Of a DNA stretch of 64,000 bases, positions 22,041 to 34,690 are shown in pieces. Where the stretch lies: positions 21,260,370 to 21,324,369 of the forward strand of contig JAVUNC010000006.1 in NCBI GenBank assembly GCA_032173965.1, read 5' to 3'. This DNA is from Sitta carolinensis. Its lineage: Eukaryota > Chordata > Aves > Passeriformes > Sittidae. Positions within the stretch are counted from its first letter, which is position 1, and every line of letters starts with the position of its first letter. The notes under the pieces were generated by a model. That model did not search any database and was not told where the DNA came from. It saw only the letters and a program-made list of their open reading frames with translations. The translations under genes were made by a program, and so were the position numbers.

Positions 22041-25017
22041 ACATTCCCACAACAAAATTGCCATCATTTCCCAGGAAGGGTGTCTGGCCTGTGTAGAGGG
22101 CCAGAGCCAGACTCCCTCTGCTAAAGCTGGACCTTGGGAATATGGATCCCTCTTCCCTGTCCGCTTGTTATTCCTGTGGTTCTTGCACATCAAAAAGATG
22201 CAGCAGGAAAAACACTGGGCCCGTGTTACATCCTATAATCCAACACTGCTGGGAAGTGCCAAGCCAAAGATTTGAATACAGATTTAAGGTAGGAGATCAT
22301 TTGGCTATCTAGAAGCTCTTCCATCTTATCCTCCTTAATTTTATTTTTAATTCCTTGGGGAAAAAAGTCTTCATTATTTCTTAAGTCTGCTCAGTAGCAT
22401 CTCTTGAGTTCATCTCAGATGAGCAGAATTCATTGCCAGACCTTTTATTTTTAATGTGTGTCAATTGGACTAGACCACAGTCCATGGCTCGTGCTAATGT
22501 GGGGATTTTTTTTGTTCAGGAAAAGGCTGGATTTGTCCTCCCTAGCAGTTACATGATTGTATTTCTAGGTCAGGTCTTTATGTGTAGCCAAATGAAGTTT
22601 CAAATTGGACAAAACACCTAGTAAGGGTCTCGATGCTTGATGCTGTTATGATTAGAAAGTTGTCTGATCAAATTTTGTTTCCAATTAAAAAAAAATTGGA
22701 TTAGCTTTCAGATTGAGACCTTCGCTGTTATTTTTAGTCTACAACTAATGAACCCCTGAAAATAGAGTGTATAATGAAAATACGGTGATTGGTTCTGCTG
22801 GGATGGTTGAGAAAATACATTTAGATCAGAAAGGGTAATAAATCTTCTGTCACAACCTTCCTCATTAAACTAGATAATTTGAAATTGCCTCTGGTGTATT
22901 AAACAGTTCATTATTTTGAGGGGAGCAACACACAAGACAAAAGAGTTGTGTTCTTTTAATTGATATCCAAAGCCAGAAAAAGAAAGAAAAAGAATTAAGC
23001 AAATTTAGTCAAGAATAATCAATCTGAGCACTGACTGTGTTGTTTGGAGCTATCCAAAACTTCTCATCCTCTGACTCAGGGGAAGAAGGAAAGTTTATGA
23101 ACACTGGGGCAGTGAAAAGGGAGTAGCTATATTAATATGACATTTTCACCATTGCAAATGGAGGTAATTTCAGGTTTGTGGCTATTTTTTGGATGGTTTT
23201 AGCATATTAGAAATTAGTCCACCCCACACCCCCACAAATTTAATTTCTTTATCAGCATTGTAGTATTATTCCAGAAGCCTCTCCTGCAACAAACATACAA
23301 AGGGTGCTGTCAGCCTGAGGGAAGGAGCAGGAGCAGGAAGGATAACCAGACTGGGATAAAGAGGAGCAAGAGAGGGCAGCTGGGTTGGAGCAAGGAAAAA
23401 AAAACAGTGCTGGGATACAACAGAGCCTCTGCTCTGTGGGGCTGGCCATGACCTCACAGCAGTGGGAAGGGAAACCTCCACCCTGGTGGCTTTTTGACAT
23501 TTTTGACCTGGCAAGCTGGAAGCTGAGGACAAGCTGAAGGCTGTTTTTGTCCCTCTCTTCCCAGCAGGACCTCTGGCATCAGACTGGGAGCTGCCTGAGA
23601 TGTCGTTGCCACCAAGGTACCGCAGGGCTGGCCCTGGGCACATCCTGTCATTTTTACACTCCTGTCATTTTTATACTCTCCGAGACAAATTATATCCCAG
23701 TGTGATGCTGCTGGCTCTGGCATCCTTGTACACCAGGAATCTGGGTCCTGTGTCCAAGGAGAGGACACATCTGAAGGGGAAATAGGAGGATATTTTATTA
23801 GGGAAGATATGGCCGAGGGGGACACTGAGTGGGAGGCTGTGAGTTTGAGCACTCAGCAGATGAGGCACTTCATCATCTCACTGGGAACACACACATTTAT
23901 TAAGGTAAGATTAAAAAAAGTTCCCTGTTTGAGCAAAAGCCTCTCCCCAAATCTTCCCCTCCTCCTAAGGAGTTGGGAAAAAAAAAAAAATCAGCTCTCC
24001 TCCCCTTTCCAGCCAGCCTTCCTCACACATGAGCAATGCCTGGTTTCTTCTGGATATTCCCTCCTGACAGGATCTTCTGCTACCACAGGTATGATCTGTT
24101 GGTACAAATTACCTGAGTGGGCGGCAGATTCTTGGCTAGACAAAAGGGCAGCCAAGGAATAAAAGGATCCTTTATTTCACAAGGAGCTGGGAGGATGCAC
24201 GGAGTACTTTGATATTGTGCTTTGTATAATAGCGAAAGCATAAGGAAATAATCCCTTGCCTTATCTGATGCACTCCTTTTATTGATTCCAGACAGGCAGG
24301 ATTATCGAGGGGGAAAGGAAGGAGACAGAAAGAGGAGGCAGGGAAACTGAGGAACTGGAGTCACCTCTTTCCAAGGGCTTCCCAAGCTATGAGTTGTGTC
24401 CCTGCTCTGTAATCTTCTGCCCTCCTTCCCCCAGCCTAATTATTTCGATACCCACACGCTGTCATCAAATACAACACCCAAGAGCACACTTTGGAACTTT
24501 GTTTGCCAAATGTTTGGCCACGATAGGGTGGAAATTATTCCAGATAAATTCATTCAGCACTTTATGAGCTAAAAATGGCACATTTGTTAGCACACAAATA
24601 ACATATGGCATTAGCAAATGAAATTTAATACTGTAACAGCTGAAATCACAAGTGGGCCTTATCCACCTTAACCTGAAATGCTCAGTGGGAGGGAGCAAAG
24701 CAAAAAAACCATGTACACTTCCCTCCATTGCCTGGTGGCTGGAGCACTGTCATGAGCACCCAAAATTCCTTCTTGTACTCTAATACGAGACTTGGTTTTC
24801 TCTAAAAGCAGAACACATCCATGGCCACACCAGGCTGGGCCAAAATTCCATATGGACGAGTCCTCTGTATCCCACAGTGGCCACAAGTGAAGGCTCAAAG
24901 AAGAGGAGCCAGCCCAGTTTATCAAAGTGATTTACCCATCTCAAAATAAAAATAAGCATTATTGTATGAAGTTGTTTCGAATGAAACACCAAATTCTTGC
25001 ATTGGACAAATCTCAGG
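22041..25017. other. intergenic, nothing recognised
   Basis: AT-rich, with no repeat or gene that I can name. Several minus-strand open frames around 23250-23870 show no recognisable domain, repeat or splice structure. Confidence 0.55.
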
Positions 25018-25125
25018 CACGTGTTGGGATTCCTGGGGCTGTCCTGTGCAGGGCCAGCAGCTGGACTCAATGATCCTTGGGTGTCTCTCCCAGCTCAGAA
25101 TATTCTGAGCTTCTGTGATTCTGCA
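25018..25125 (+). mobile_element. CR1 LINE 3' terminal fragment
   Basis: CTGTGCAGGGCCAGCAGCTGGACTC, TGATCCTTGGGTGTC and GAATATTCTGAGC with a terminal GTGATTCTG. It resembles the element near 50100, so probably the same subfamily. Confidence 0.75.
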
Positions 25126-27960
25126 TTTATGGGCTAAATGTTATAAGGCGTCTGAATTTCTGTCAGTAGGGAGAGTCATTGCAAACAACCGGCTGCAAAT
25201 CGGTGAGTGAATGAGAGTGGATCTCCACAAAAGTGTACTTGATTCATTTGCTAATTACAGCTCGTTTTTAATTATGAAAATACATTTTAGCACATGTATA
25301 ATATATACATTGTCTGAAAGAAAAGTAATTCCTAGCAGTAGCAGACCTAACCTCGGTGAAATCTTTGCTGAGGGAAAGAATCCTTTCATTTTTTTTACTG
25401 CACTTCAGCATAATGGTTTTGCTGGAGATCCTTGCTCCTACCTACGTGTTCTTCAGAAACAATGCGTGTGATTAGGAGCTATTCAGAAGTTTAAAGAGCA
25501 CTGCGCTGGTTGTTTTTACCTCCTGTTATTGCACCAAAGCCGCGGCTGAAGCTGGGGAAAGGCCTCCTGTTTGGGGAGTTGCTATTTTGGCAGCACGCCT
25601 TGTTGTTGTCCCGCAGCAGCGCCGGGGGAAGGAGCGTGACACTGTCCCGAACCAGACTGGTTTTCTCAGGTCACCGGCCGGCCTGAGCGCTGTGACACTG
25701 GAATACCCGCGGGGAAGTGTTATTTGTGTGGCAATAGGCGCTCGGTGCTGCAGACCTCGAGACCAAACCAAGGAGATGTTCCAGGTCTCGAAGAAGTTCA
25801 GAGCGGGAAGCAGCAGACGGGGCGGCGGTGGAGGCGGGCGGGCTCTGCAGCAGCGCGTTCGTGGGATGGGGAATCAAAGCACGGGAATTTCCCCGAGGAG
25901 GAGGAGGAGCAGGAGGAAAACGAGCTCCAGCCAAGCGGAGCAAAGGCAACGAGGGATCTGGGAAAGCAGGCAGCGGGGAGCGGAGTTTGCTGGAGGCACT
26001 TTTTAAGTGCCCGTTCTGCTAAACTGCCTCCAGCACAGCCCTGGGGAGCACGAAAATAACAAGGCAATTATGTCCTCAGCTCCCTGGGATGCTGTTAGAG
26101 CTCAGCCCGGGATGTTTTGCCCCGCATTTTATCACAACAGTCAGTCCCTTTGCTTTCTAAGTGGCTGTGGAGAGGAGTATTCCCGCTAATTAATTAGGAT
26201 GCCTTCGCCCCTGGCGGGGGAGAAGAGCTTACGGTGGGGATTTGGGATCTGTTTCTTCAGACAATATTGCAAACATTCACAGGAGGAGGAGAGCTGAGGT
26301 AAGGGATGATGCTCACTCACAGCCCGAAGCTGTAAGGCTCTGCTCTGGCGGGGAAAGCTCGGGATGAAATCTAGATGTAGGATTTCCATGCAAAAAAATC
26401 CAGCGCTGAGTTGGCATTATTTTGTCCTGCTTCAACGAGAACTCCCCAGCCTGCACAAAGGGAAACTTGCCACTCAAATTCAGCAGGGTTGAGAATTCCT
26501 CGTCTCAAATTTCATCCAAAAAGCCGTGGAATCAGTGAGGAAGCTTGGAAATGAAGTTTGGATCAGGCTCATTCCCAACCTTCCGCTATCTCACTTGCAA
26601 TTTATCACTGAAATAGCTGTAATTCTCCCCAGGGAGAATTTCTAGTATTTAAACAGCTACTACCCTGAATAATTTCTTCCTGCTTTCATAAGAGAAAGAG
26701 GAACTGAGAACATTATGCTAAATGCCTCAAGAGTCCAAAGAATAGAGATTTTCATGGAATTTTCTGAATTTATTATCATTGTGAGAGATGTGGCTGGAAA
26801 CAAGCCCAAGGTTAAAAAGTTCAAATTATTGTTTTTTTTGTTTGTTTGTTTGTTTTTTTTTTTAATTACTCTGGAAATGATCTTGACTTCAGTTAATTTC
26901 ATATTTATTTGCACTTTAAAGGATCTCTGTGAGGCAGATATTAAAAATATATGTCTCACTTATTTATAGGATTCCTTCATAACTGGGTGACTATTGACTT
27001 GACAAATCCATTTGACCCAAAATATGACTAAGAAGCGTATTTGTGGTTTGTTTATTAGTTGAGAAGTCCATCCTGGGCTAATCTGTTTTCTGGCTGTACT
27101 CTTCCAACAAGCTGATGGAAAAATAAGACCCAAAGAAGGAAGCGGATTCTTAACAGTGATCATGAAAACTGCTTTATTCTCAGGGCATTTTTGCATGGCA
27201 TTAGCAACTAAAAGGCTCCACTTCAGCCTGGCACTTAAGCTATTTGCTTAATCAGGGCCTGAAAGCTGAGGAGAAGGAGGAGGAATAGCATGGGTGTTAT
27301 TCCCACAGAACTTCGTGGAGCATTAAATGGCTGTTAGCTGATGCGACAAGATTTAACTGTATGAAGTTGCAGTGGGTGAAATTCAGGGTTTTTTTTTGAT
27401 GAGGTAGCCCAAAATTGGCAAAGGAATTGCAGCCATCAAATCCCTGCCCAGAGCAGGGAGGGTAGAGGTAAAATTCAAAACTCAGTCCTGGAATGGAATA
27501 AACTCCCTTAGCTGCACCAGGCACTTGGTAAATACTCACCCCACTTTAGCGAAGAAACGTTGGGGGAAAATTCTTCCATGCTGAAAGATTCCTAAAACTA
27601 CTGAAATTACCAGAAGAACATCAGGAAAGCAGAGAATGCAGCTCAGCCCATGCAGCCACACCCCCCGGATCAGCTCTGGATGTAACACTTTGCACAGAGT
27701 GGTTTTTACTCAATACTCTTGTCGATAATTCATCACACGCCCTTGAGCAGCACCTTTGTCACATCAATGTCTTAGAGATCTTTCACGAGCTCAAACGATC
27801 CTTGTGCCTCATTCCCTGCATTATTACAAGCCATTTTCCTGTAAATGTGTTCTTTGGCACTCATCAGTGGATCATTGACCTTGCCAGGATGGCCACACCA
27901 TCAATACTCATCTGAACTAGAGACACGAATAACCTGGTATCGAGCATTTAATGTCATGTA
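25126..27960. other. intergenic, with a CpG-richer patch at 25540-26030 and a (GTTT)n run
   Basis: Mostly AT-rich. About 25540-26030 is more GC- and CpG-rich than its surroundings. A GTTT microsatellite with T tracts lies at about 26829-26863. No exon is recognised. Confidence 0.55.
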
Positions 27961-27964
27961 CGAA

Positions 27965-28060
27965 ATCCTACAATCATTTAGGCTGGAAAAGACCTCTAAG
28001 ATCATGGTGTCCAACTATTTGCCCATCACTGCCATATTCACCACTAAACTGAGTCCCTGA
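27965..28060 (-). mobile_element. CR1 LINE 3' fragment, short
   Basis: CAATCATTTAGGCTGGAAAA, GACCTCTAAGATCATGG and GTCCAACTATTTGCCCATC read as a reversed CR1 terminus. Confidence 0.85.
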
Positions 28061-29009
28061 GGCTCGTGTCTGTGCAAAACCAGAGACCTCAAAGGCTCTC
28101 AGAGGTTTGCAAAGAAAAGTGCCTGAGCATGGAAGCGTCTCCCAGTGAGCAAATGGATCCCAACACAGAAAGACAGAAATGAGGCACAAAGATACAGCCA
28201 CAAATGGTGTCACAGGGAAGTGATGAAAAATGGAGTGATGGAGATTTTAGCAATCCAGGCACATCCTTCCTGCTGGGAGCTGTTCACAGGATAGCAGAGA
28301 TCACCAGCAGCCATCCCATGGCACACAGGACACTGTCCCACAGCCTTGCCTTGGGTCTCCCAAGGCTGCAGATGTAACCCCAGAGTGCCAATTGCCAGGG
28401 GCCTGGAGGCTTGGCAAGGGGAGGATCACTCCACATTCCTTGTCTTTCTCCTCTTCCTGAGGACCTGGTGTTGCCCACAGTCACGAGGCCAGATGGACCT
28501 CTGGGCTGGCCCACTGTGACTATTCTAAAATCTCTCCCCCAGGGGTGTGTGAATGTGCCTGTGTGTTTATATCTGTCAGAGCACCTGGGCCATGGGGAAA
28601 TCAACTCTGCCCTCACTGCCAGGGCAAAGCCTCCACAGCCAGTTATTCCTCACCTCCTCCCTCTCCTCTCCAAAAAAAAAAAAAAAGAGCTTTGCTTACA
28701 ATTGCAACATAAGAGTGAAATGAAATAAAATAAGGGGTCCTTTTATCTGCTTTTCAAGAGCTTGGATAAAGAAATTTTCCAGCTTTTTCTCCAAAGCACT
28801 GAACACTTGAAAACATGATCCTTCAGAGAACGAAGGGCCATAATTCTATATTATCATCTGCCTGTTGGAGCCATGGCTGTCAGCCAGACAGCAAATGTCA
28901 CACAACTCATTGAGAGGCTGCGAGGATTGCAACACCATGCTGCGAGCCACACTCTGGGACTGGGCATGTGGAGCAAAGGGGAAGGGCAGGAAGGGATCAG
29001 AAGGAGGTG

Positions 29010-29228
29010 TCAGAAGGAGTTTTGGTCATCAGAAGGAATTCCTTCATGGAAAGGGTGGTTAAACACTGGAAAGGGCTGCCCAGGGAGGTGATGAAGTCAA
29101 TGTCCCTCAAGGTAATGACTGGACATGTCACTCAGTGCTCTGGTCTGGTTGACAGGGTGGTGACACAAGTTGGACTCAATGATCTTGGAGGTCTTTTCCA
29201 ACCTAAATGATTCTGTGATTTCGTGACA
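29010..29228 (+). mobile_element. CR1 LINE 3' fragment
   Basis: GGAATTCCTTCATGGAAAGG, GTGGTTAAACACTGGAAAGG, GCTGCCCAGGGAGGTGATG, GACTCAATGATCTTGGAGG and TTTTCCAACCTAAATGATTC, a full sense CR1 3' end. The 5' limit is approximate. Confidence 0.92.
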
Positions 29229-29383
29229 GAGAGTAGTGACAAAGGTTTGGATCACTCCAGGAAACTGTGGTTCTCAATTTGGGGCTGAGGAGAAGGTGAG
29301 CACCTCTCTGAGAGGACAGATGATGAGATGGGTTCCATTGCTGTCACCCACAGAGGAATTTCTTACTTCTTATTCACTAAAAA

Positions 29384-29408
29384 AGAAAAAAAAAAAAAAA
29401 AAAAAAAA
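29384..29408. repeat. A-rich simple repeat
   Basis: A run of about 22 A residues preceded by AAAAAAG. It is not attached to a recognisable element. Confidence 0.9.
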
Positions 29409-31127
29409 GTGAAGAGAGCTCTGTTTTCTGCTGCCAGACATCATCGTTAACTCCAAAACCTGAAAACAAACTCACGCAGTAACTTGACACATGATCAAGG
29501 CTTTACATATCCACCACTGTGGGAAGAAAATGTACCCAAAAAAATTCACTCGTTGTCACAGAAAGCTCATGTGTTAGCACCAAAGTGACTGTCGGAGTGT
29601 CTTTAATGACAGTTCACCTGCTCATAATTTCACAACAAGCAGATAGCTACACTTCCTTTCCAGTTCAATCCAGTTTATCTCCTCTCCTCAATAGGGTGAA
29701 TTTGCCATCCCCATGCACTTTGAACTAGTTTTATGATTTTATCTTCATGGCAACAAGCCTCTGCTTTGAGGAAGAGCACTTATTAACTAGAGACAGCGTC
29801 ATTTTCAAAATGATTTATTTTATGAGAGTTTTGAAATAAATGATCAGTCAGTGATTGGCCATGGGGGAAAAGCATATAAAAGCTTACCACATGCATTGAA
29901 CATACCATCTGGTATCCTTTAAAATCTAGCTTCAGGGTGGCTCAGCTAATTCTTCAGAGCGCTTCATGTTCACAGAGCACACTGAGGCATGAATTGAAAA
30001 GCGAGTGACATCGCCCTGTAAGAATCAACACTGGAACTGAAGATTAATATCTTGTATCTCACTGTTCCAGCCCATCAGCAAGAGACTGGCATTTTCTTAA
30101 TGAAAGCTGACGTTACATTCCAGAATCCTAAATTTGTTAAGAAAAAAACCTTTTATTTTCGGGTTGGATAGCAAAGTGATGCCTCCACTGTGTGCTGTTC
30201 CTCCTGACTGGCTGATGTAAAAGGGAGGTACAACAAAGATATTGTTATTGTTCCTTTGAATTTACTGTTCATGGCATGAACAGCCCTCCGGGTGGATAAA
30301 GTTCCCTGCCTCTGATGCCTGTCACAACTCAAGATCTGTGGTATTGTCCCTGAAAAGTACTGATTCGGACAATTTGAGTATTGTCTGTTGCTCTTTCACC
30401 CCAAAACAAAGGCTGAGGCAGGCAATTATGCCCAATTTTGTCACTGAAAGACAAGAGAGATGCTGAAACCGGAGGGAGTTCAGCAGGGGCCACTGGCACA
30501 GCTGGGGGCCAGAGCATGAAGAAAGGCTGTGGAAATTGTATTTTTGAGCTGGGAGAGAGGGTAGGAAGGAGCTCACAGCAGCCTCCAGCCATCCAGGCGG
30601 GTGGCACTGAGTGGGCAGAGGTATGTGTCAGGAGGACAAGCCTCAAGTACAGCAAGGGAAAGTCTGACAGGATGGGGCAATAAGGGCAGCACTCACAGGG
30701 GCTGTTTTTAGGGATGGAACATCCAGAGAGGTTGAGCAATCTCCAACTTTAGAGACACTCAGAACTCATGCAGACAACGTTCACAGCTATCCCTGTTTTG
30801 AGACAGAGCTCAGGCCAGAGCTTCTTTCCAACCCAAATATTTACATGAAGCTGAGCTAAAAACAGAGTGGCCAACACTTGTAGCACACAGGCAGCCGGGC
30901 AGGCCCTGCAGTGCAGGCCTGTAGTGAAGAGCTGCCCTCACATTATTGTACCAAACAGCCTTGGTGAATAATTGAAATTCATGGTTTCATCCCAAGGTTT
31001 CTTTCATTACATAATTTAGTGTGCAAACTAACATCTTCCAATAGGATGTGGCCAGGGCTCGGTGCTAGACCCTCCCAAGACCTATTCCTGGCACTAAGAT
31101 GAATCAATTGAATATGAATTTCTCACT
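29409..31127. other. intergenic, nothing recognised
   Basis: Unique-looking DNA. The open frames at 30329-30739 (minus) and 30438-30683 (plus) overlap on opposite strands and match nothing I know. Confidence 0.55.
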
Positions 31128-31300
31128 GGTATAGGTTGCCCACAGAAGCTGTGGCTGCCTCATCCCTGGCAGTGTTCCAGGCCAGGTTGGATGGGGCTTG
31201 GAGCAACCTGGGACAGTGGAAAGTGTCCCTGCCCATAGCACGGAGTTGGAACAAGATGGTCTTTAAGGTACCTTCCAATCCAAACCAGTCTGGGATTCAT
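31128..31300 (+). mobile_element. CR1 LINE 3' fragment
   Basis: GAAGCTGTGGCTGCCTCATC, then CAGGCCAGGTTGGATGGGGC, TTGGAGCAACCTGGGACAGT and GTACCTTCCAATCCAAACC. Confidence 0.93.
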
Positions 31301-31969
31301 TTTACAGCCTTCAGCACATACACACACACAGAGCTGAAGAGCTGCATTTGCCCAGGGGAGGGGGAAGAGTTAAAAAATTCATCATCCTTTTCTGCTTCTA
31401 CATATTGTATGATCCTAACATGAAGCTCAGTGAGGCTGGCTGGTGAGATTATTGATTAAAAGTGCTGTTGCAGTCCCAGACTCATATTTAAAATGAGACA
31501 TCACCACCATTGGCTGCATGTTTGCTCATTAATTAGGGTTTCTAACTACCAGATTGCTCAGGAAGAAATGTCGAGCTCTGGGGACTCCTGCTGTCACCAC
31601 TGGCAGCCCAGGACACGGCAGCAGCCGCCCACGGCGCTGCCCTTTCAAGCGTGGAAAAGCAAAGGTGCCCTGAACACAGCTGGGAGGAGGATTGATTTCA
31701 TTCTTATTTGCTCATTTCTCCCAACCAGGCCACGCAGAAAGGGCTGTTCCTACAGGAACTCCCAGCAATCGCTGGACTGGGGAAGGCAGCTGTGAAAGAG
31801 CTGTGAAGTCTCAGCCTAAATTTTCCGTGGCTTTTATTTAAATTCACAGGGCAGGCTGCCATGTCCTTATGGGATGGGGTCTATAGCAAATGCCCTTTTA
31901 GTTTTGGTAGTAATTATATATGAAAATTACTCAGTAAAAACATTGCAGTTTCATGTTACAGCTATTATA

Positions 31970-32600
31970 GAATTTCAGAATGGTTGGAAGGAATATTAAA
32001 GATCGCCCAGTTACCACCCCTGACATGGGCAGGGACGCCTTCCTCTAAACCAGGTTGCTCCAAGCCCTGTCCAAGCTGGCCTGGAACACTGCCAGGGACT
32101 CAGAGGCGGCCACAGCTTCTCTGTGCCAGTGCCTCCACACCCCCACAGACAAGAATTTCTTCCCAATATCCCATCTATCCCTGTCCTCTGGCAGTGGAAG
32201 CCATTCCCTTGTCCTGCCCCTCTATCCCTTGTCCCCAGTCCCTCTCCAGCTCTCCTGGAGCCTCTTCAGGCCCTGCCAGGGGCTCTGAGCTCTCTCTGGA
32301 GCCTTCTCCTGTCCAGGTGAGCACCCCCAGCTCTCCCAGCCTGCCTCCAGCCCTTGGAGCATCTCCTGGATTTCCTCTGGACTTGCTCCAGCAGCTCCAC
32401 CTCCTCCTGATTTTGGGGGCCCCAGGGCTGGACACAACACTCCAGCATGGTCTCGGTGAACTGGGGCAGAGGGGCAGAGGGGCAGAGCCCCCCCCTCTCC
32501 CTGCTGCCCACACTCCTGGGAACGCAGCCCAGGACACGGGCGGGCGGTTTCTGGGCTGCCAGCGCCCGGCTCCTGCTCCTGCCGCTGAATTTCCCCCATT
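31970..32600 (-). mobile_element. CR1 LINE 3' fragment, long
   Basis: Reversed CR1 from AGAATTTCAGAATGGTTGG through GGTTGCTCCAAGCCCTGTCC and CCTGCCAGGGGCTCTGAGC to CCAGGGCTGGACACAACAC. The 6-mer GAGGGGCAGAGGGGCAGAGG near 32466 is a small internal slippage. Confidence 0.92.
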
Positions 32601-33062
32601 ACTGCAGAAAGGGCCGAATAATGACCTTGAAAAGCACAAATAGATGCTCCCTCCCAAGGGAAGGGCGCCAGCGGCCGGGCCGGCATGTGCTGGGCATGGC
32701 CCGTGCCCGCGTTTGTGCTGAGTTTAACGGAATCGCAGGGCACGGGAAGGCTCGGGATTAGTGCCATAGCTGGGAAGGGCAGGGCAGGAACCACAGCGAG
32801 TGTTCGGGTCCTGCCGCAGGGCTGGGGACACGGAGGAGAGCGGGCAGAGGGCAAAGGCAGAACGCACATTTCAGGAGCAACTTGAGGTTTGAAATGTGAA
32901 AGTAGTGTTATAAATACCTATTTTGGTGCTGGCTTTTCGCAAATATTGGAATGAATGTTATAAGTACGACGGTTTTTCTGTAGGTTTTTTTTTTTTTTTC
33001 TGTGTTTTAACTGCCTGAATAGATGTATAAGGTGTTTTCTTTGCTGTAGTTTGGAATTTAGG

Positions 33063-33409
33063 TGTAGTGTGTTTCAGCCCAAGCCAAGAGGCCCAAGTGA
33101 CCATCAGCATTCACCGCTTGTGAAAAAGACACCCAAGCCCAAATCAAAAGATGATAAGAACCGAATAAAAGTGGGATTACGCTTGACAGACCCAAGGAGT
33201 GACCATACAGAGCAGTTCCTGGAAAAGTGAACGTGCATAAATCCATACATGAAGAACAGGATAACAAGGGGGGGTTCCAAGACACTGGTGTGCTCTTGGC
33301 AGCGTGCCCAGACACCCGGCCAACCATATTTCTTTGCTTTATCTGTCTCTTATTGTCTTTATTAAACATTTTTTAAATTTTACCAGGAAAGCGAACTTCG
33401 TTTTTCACA
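33063..33409 (+). mobile_element. candidate solo LTR of an endogenous retrovirus
   Basis: The 347-base unit starts TGTAGTG and ends TTTTTCACA, so it has the TG...CA ends of an LTR. It carries an ATTAAA at about 33359 followed by a T/A-rich tail, like an R/U5 boundary. The flanks TTAGG (33058-33062) and GTAGG (33410-33414) match at four of five bases, as expected of an aged 5-bp target duplication. There is no internal coding sequence, so this would be a recombined solo copy. The family is not identified; strand is inferred from the poly(A) signal. Confidence 0.45.
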
Positions 33410-33949
33410 GTAGGATGATCCGGAATAATGTAAACTGAAAGTTTGTTGAGATTTTGTGCAAGGTGAGGGGAAATCCCAGCCATGGTCGTGGCGGACGGGG
33501 CTCAGGGAGGGTTTGGACAAGGCTCTCAGGAATGTGGTGGAATTGCCTTCAGATCCTCCTATTGGGCGACGAAAAAATCAGGATTGGATTTGCAGCAGTC
33601 ATATAGATCCATGAGAAACAGCTGTTTATGAGATTATTAATTACACTGTTCATGTGATTGTTAATTACACTTAAACATGACAGGAGTTGTGCAGCTTCTG
33701 CTGAAGTGTTTGCGCTGGCAGCTGTAGGTCTAAACAAATCAATGTTCTTGGAGCTTTTACTGGAACCATCAATGGCAATTCACCTTGTACCTTTAAACAG
33801 CAATTTCTCAGTAGTTAAATTGATCATTTTCCTTTTTACACGAAGAATGTTTCGACTCTTTTTTTTCCCCGTCGAAGGGACAGAAACGTCAGCGCCTCGC
33901 TTCGTTGGTTTCCTCTGCTGGTCTCTTAGTGCACGGCGCAGATTTTGAT
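33410..33949. other. intergenic, upstream of the MAPK1IP1L CpG island
   Basis: AT-rich, with nothing recognised. CpG density rises from about 33870. Confidence 0.55.
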
Positions 33950-34690
33950 TCGCGGGCGAGGGGGGGGCGACAAATCGCGATAGCGGTTTATTATCTTTGA
34001 GAGGAAAGCGGTGAGAAGGGCGCGGGAACGCCGCTCCACAGCGGCGGCGGGGACAGCGCGGGCGGCGCCGGGCGCGCTCCCCTCAGCGGAGCCGTCACGG
34101 GGCCGCGCTCGCCGTCACGTGACCGCACACGCAGCGGTTATATACGGAGAGGGCGTGGTCTAATGATGGATAGGCGTGGTTTGTGACGTTTATTTGTGGG
34201 CGGGGTTATGTCGGGGCGTGGTCTGTGCACCGGAAAGAGGCGTGGTCACACCGGGGGGCGGTGCCGGTGACGCAGCGGCCGCGGAGGGGCGTGGCCGAGC
34301 GCGCGCTCCTCCGGTGTGGCGGCAGAGGAGGGGCGGTGGGTGGGCGTGTCCGCCGTGACGCAGTTCCGCTTCCGCTGCCCGTCGCGGTGGCGGTGCAGCT
34401 GCGGCCGCCGCGTCGCTCCGGGCCTGCGCCGGCTCCCCCCGCACAGGTACCGGCCCCGGCCCCGGCCCCGCCGCCGCTGCGGGCCCTGCGCCGCCGCGGG
34501 GAGCGCGGGAGGGCGGGCGGGGCGGGGGGGCTGCGGCCGGGGAGCCGCCGGGCCGCGCCTCACCCAGCGCGGAGGTGCCGCCCCGCCTGCGGGGGGCGGG
34601 CGGTGCTGCTCCCCGCAGAGCCCCGCGCGTCGCTCCTGCCGGGGCCTGGTGGCTCGGTGGCGGCGGTGGCGGCGGCGCTGTCTTGGCTGG
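33950..34690 (+). promoter_or_regulatory. MAPK1IP1L: CpG island, MAPK1IP1L promoter with E-box and GGCGTGG cluster
   Basis: It contains the perfect palindrome GTCACGTGAC (34114-34123), an E-box of USF/TFE type, and TTATATACGG at 34138, a TATA-like element. Then come repeated GGGCGTGG/GGCGTGGTC boxes (34151, 34173, 34214, 34239, 34287, 34342) plus GGGCGG boxes, typical SP/KLF sites. TGACG half-sites (34183, 34267, 34354) suit CREB/ATF. Exon 1 begins somewhere below this cluster. Confidence 0.8.
34360..34446 (+). other. MAPK1IP1L: MAPK1IP1L non-coding exon 1 (5' end approximate)
   Basis: The end is set by the donor GCACAG followed by GTACCGG in the island. The coding exon at 42090 has an acceptor, so a 5' UTR exon must lie upstream. 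The start is estimated only. Confidence 0.5.

Noticed and set aside
32175..32869. Open frames of 160-219 codons on both strands
   Set aside because: Mostly CR1 3' sequence, with no intact reverse-transcriptase motif.
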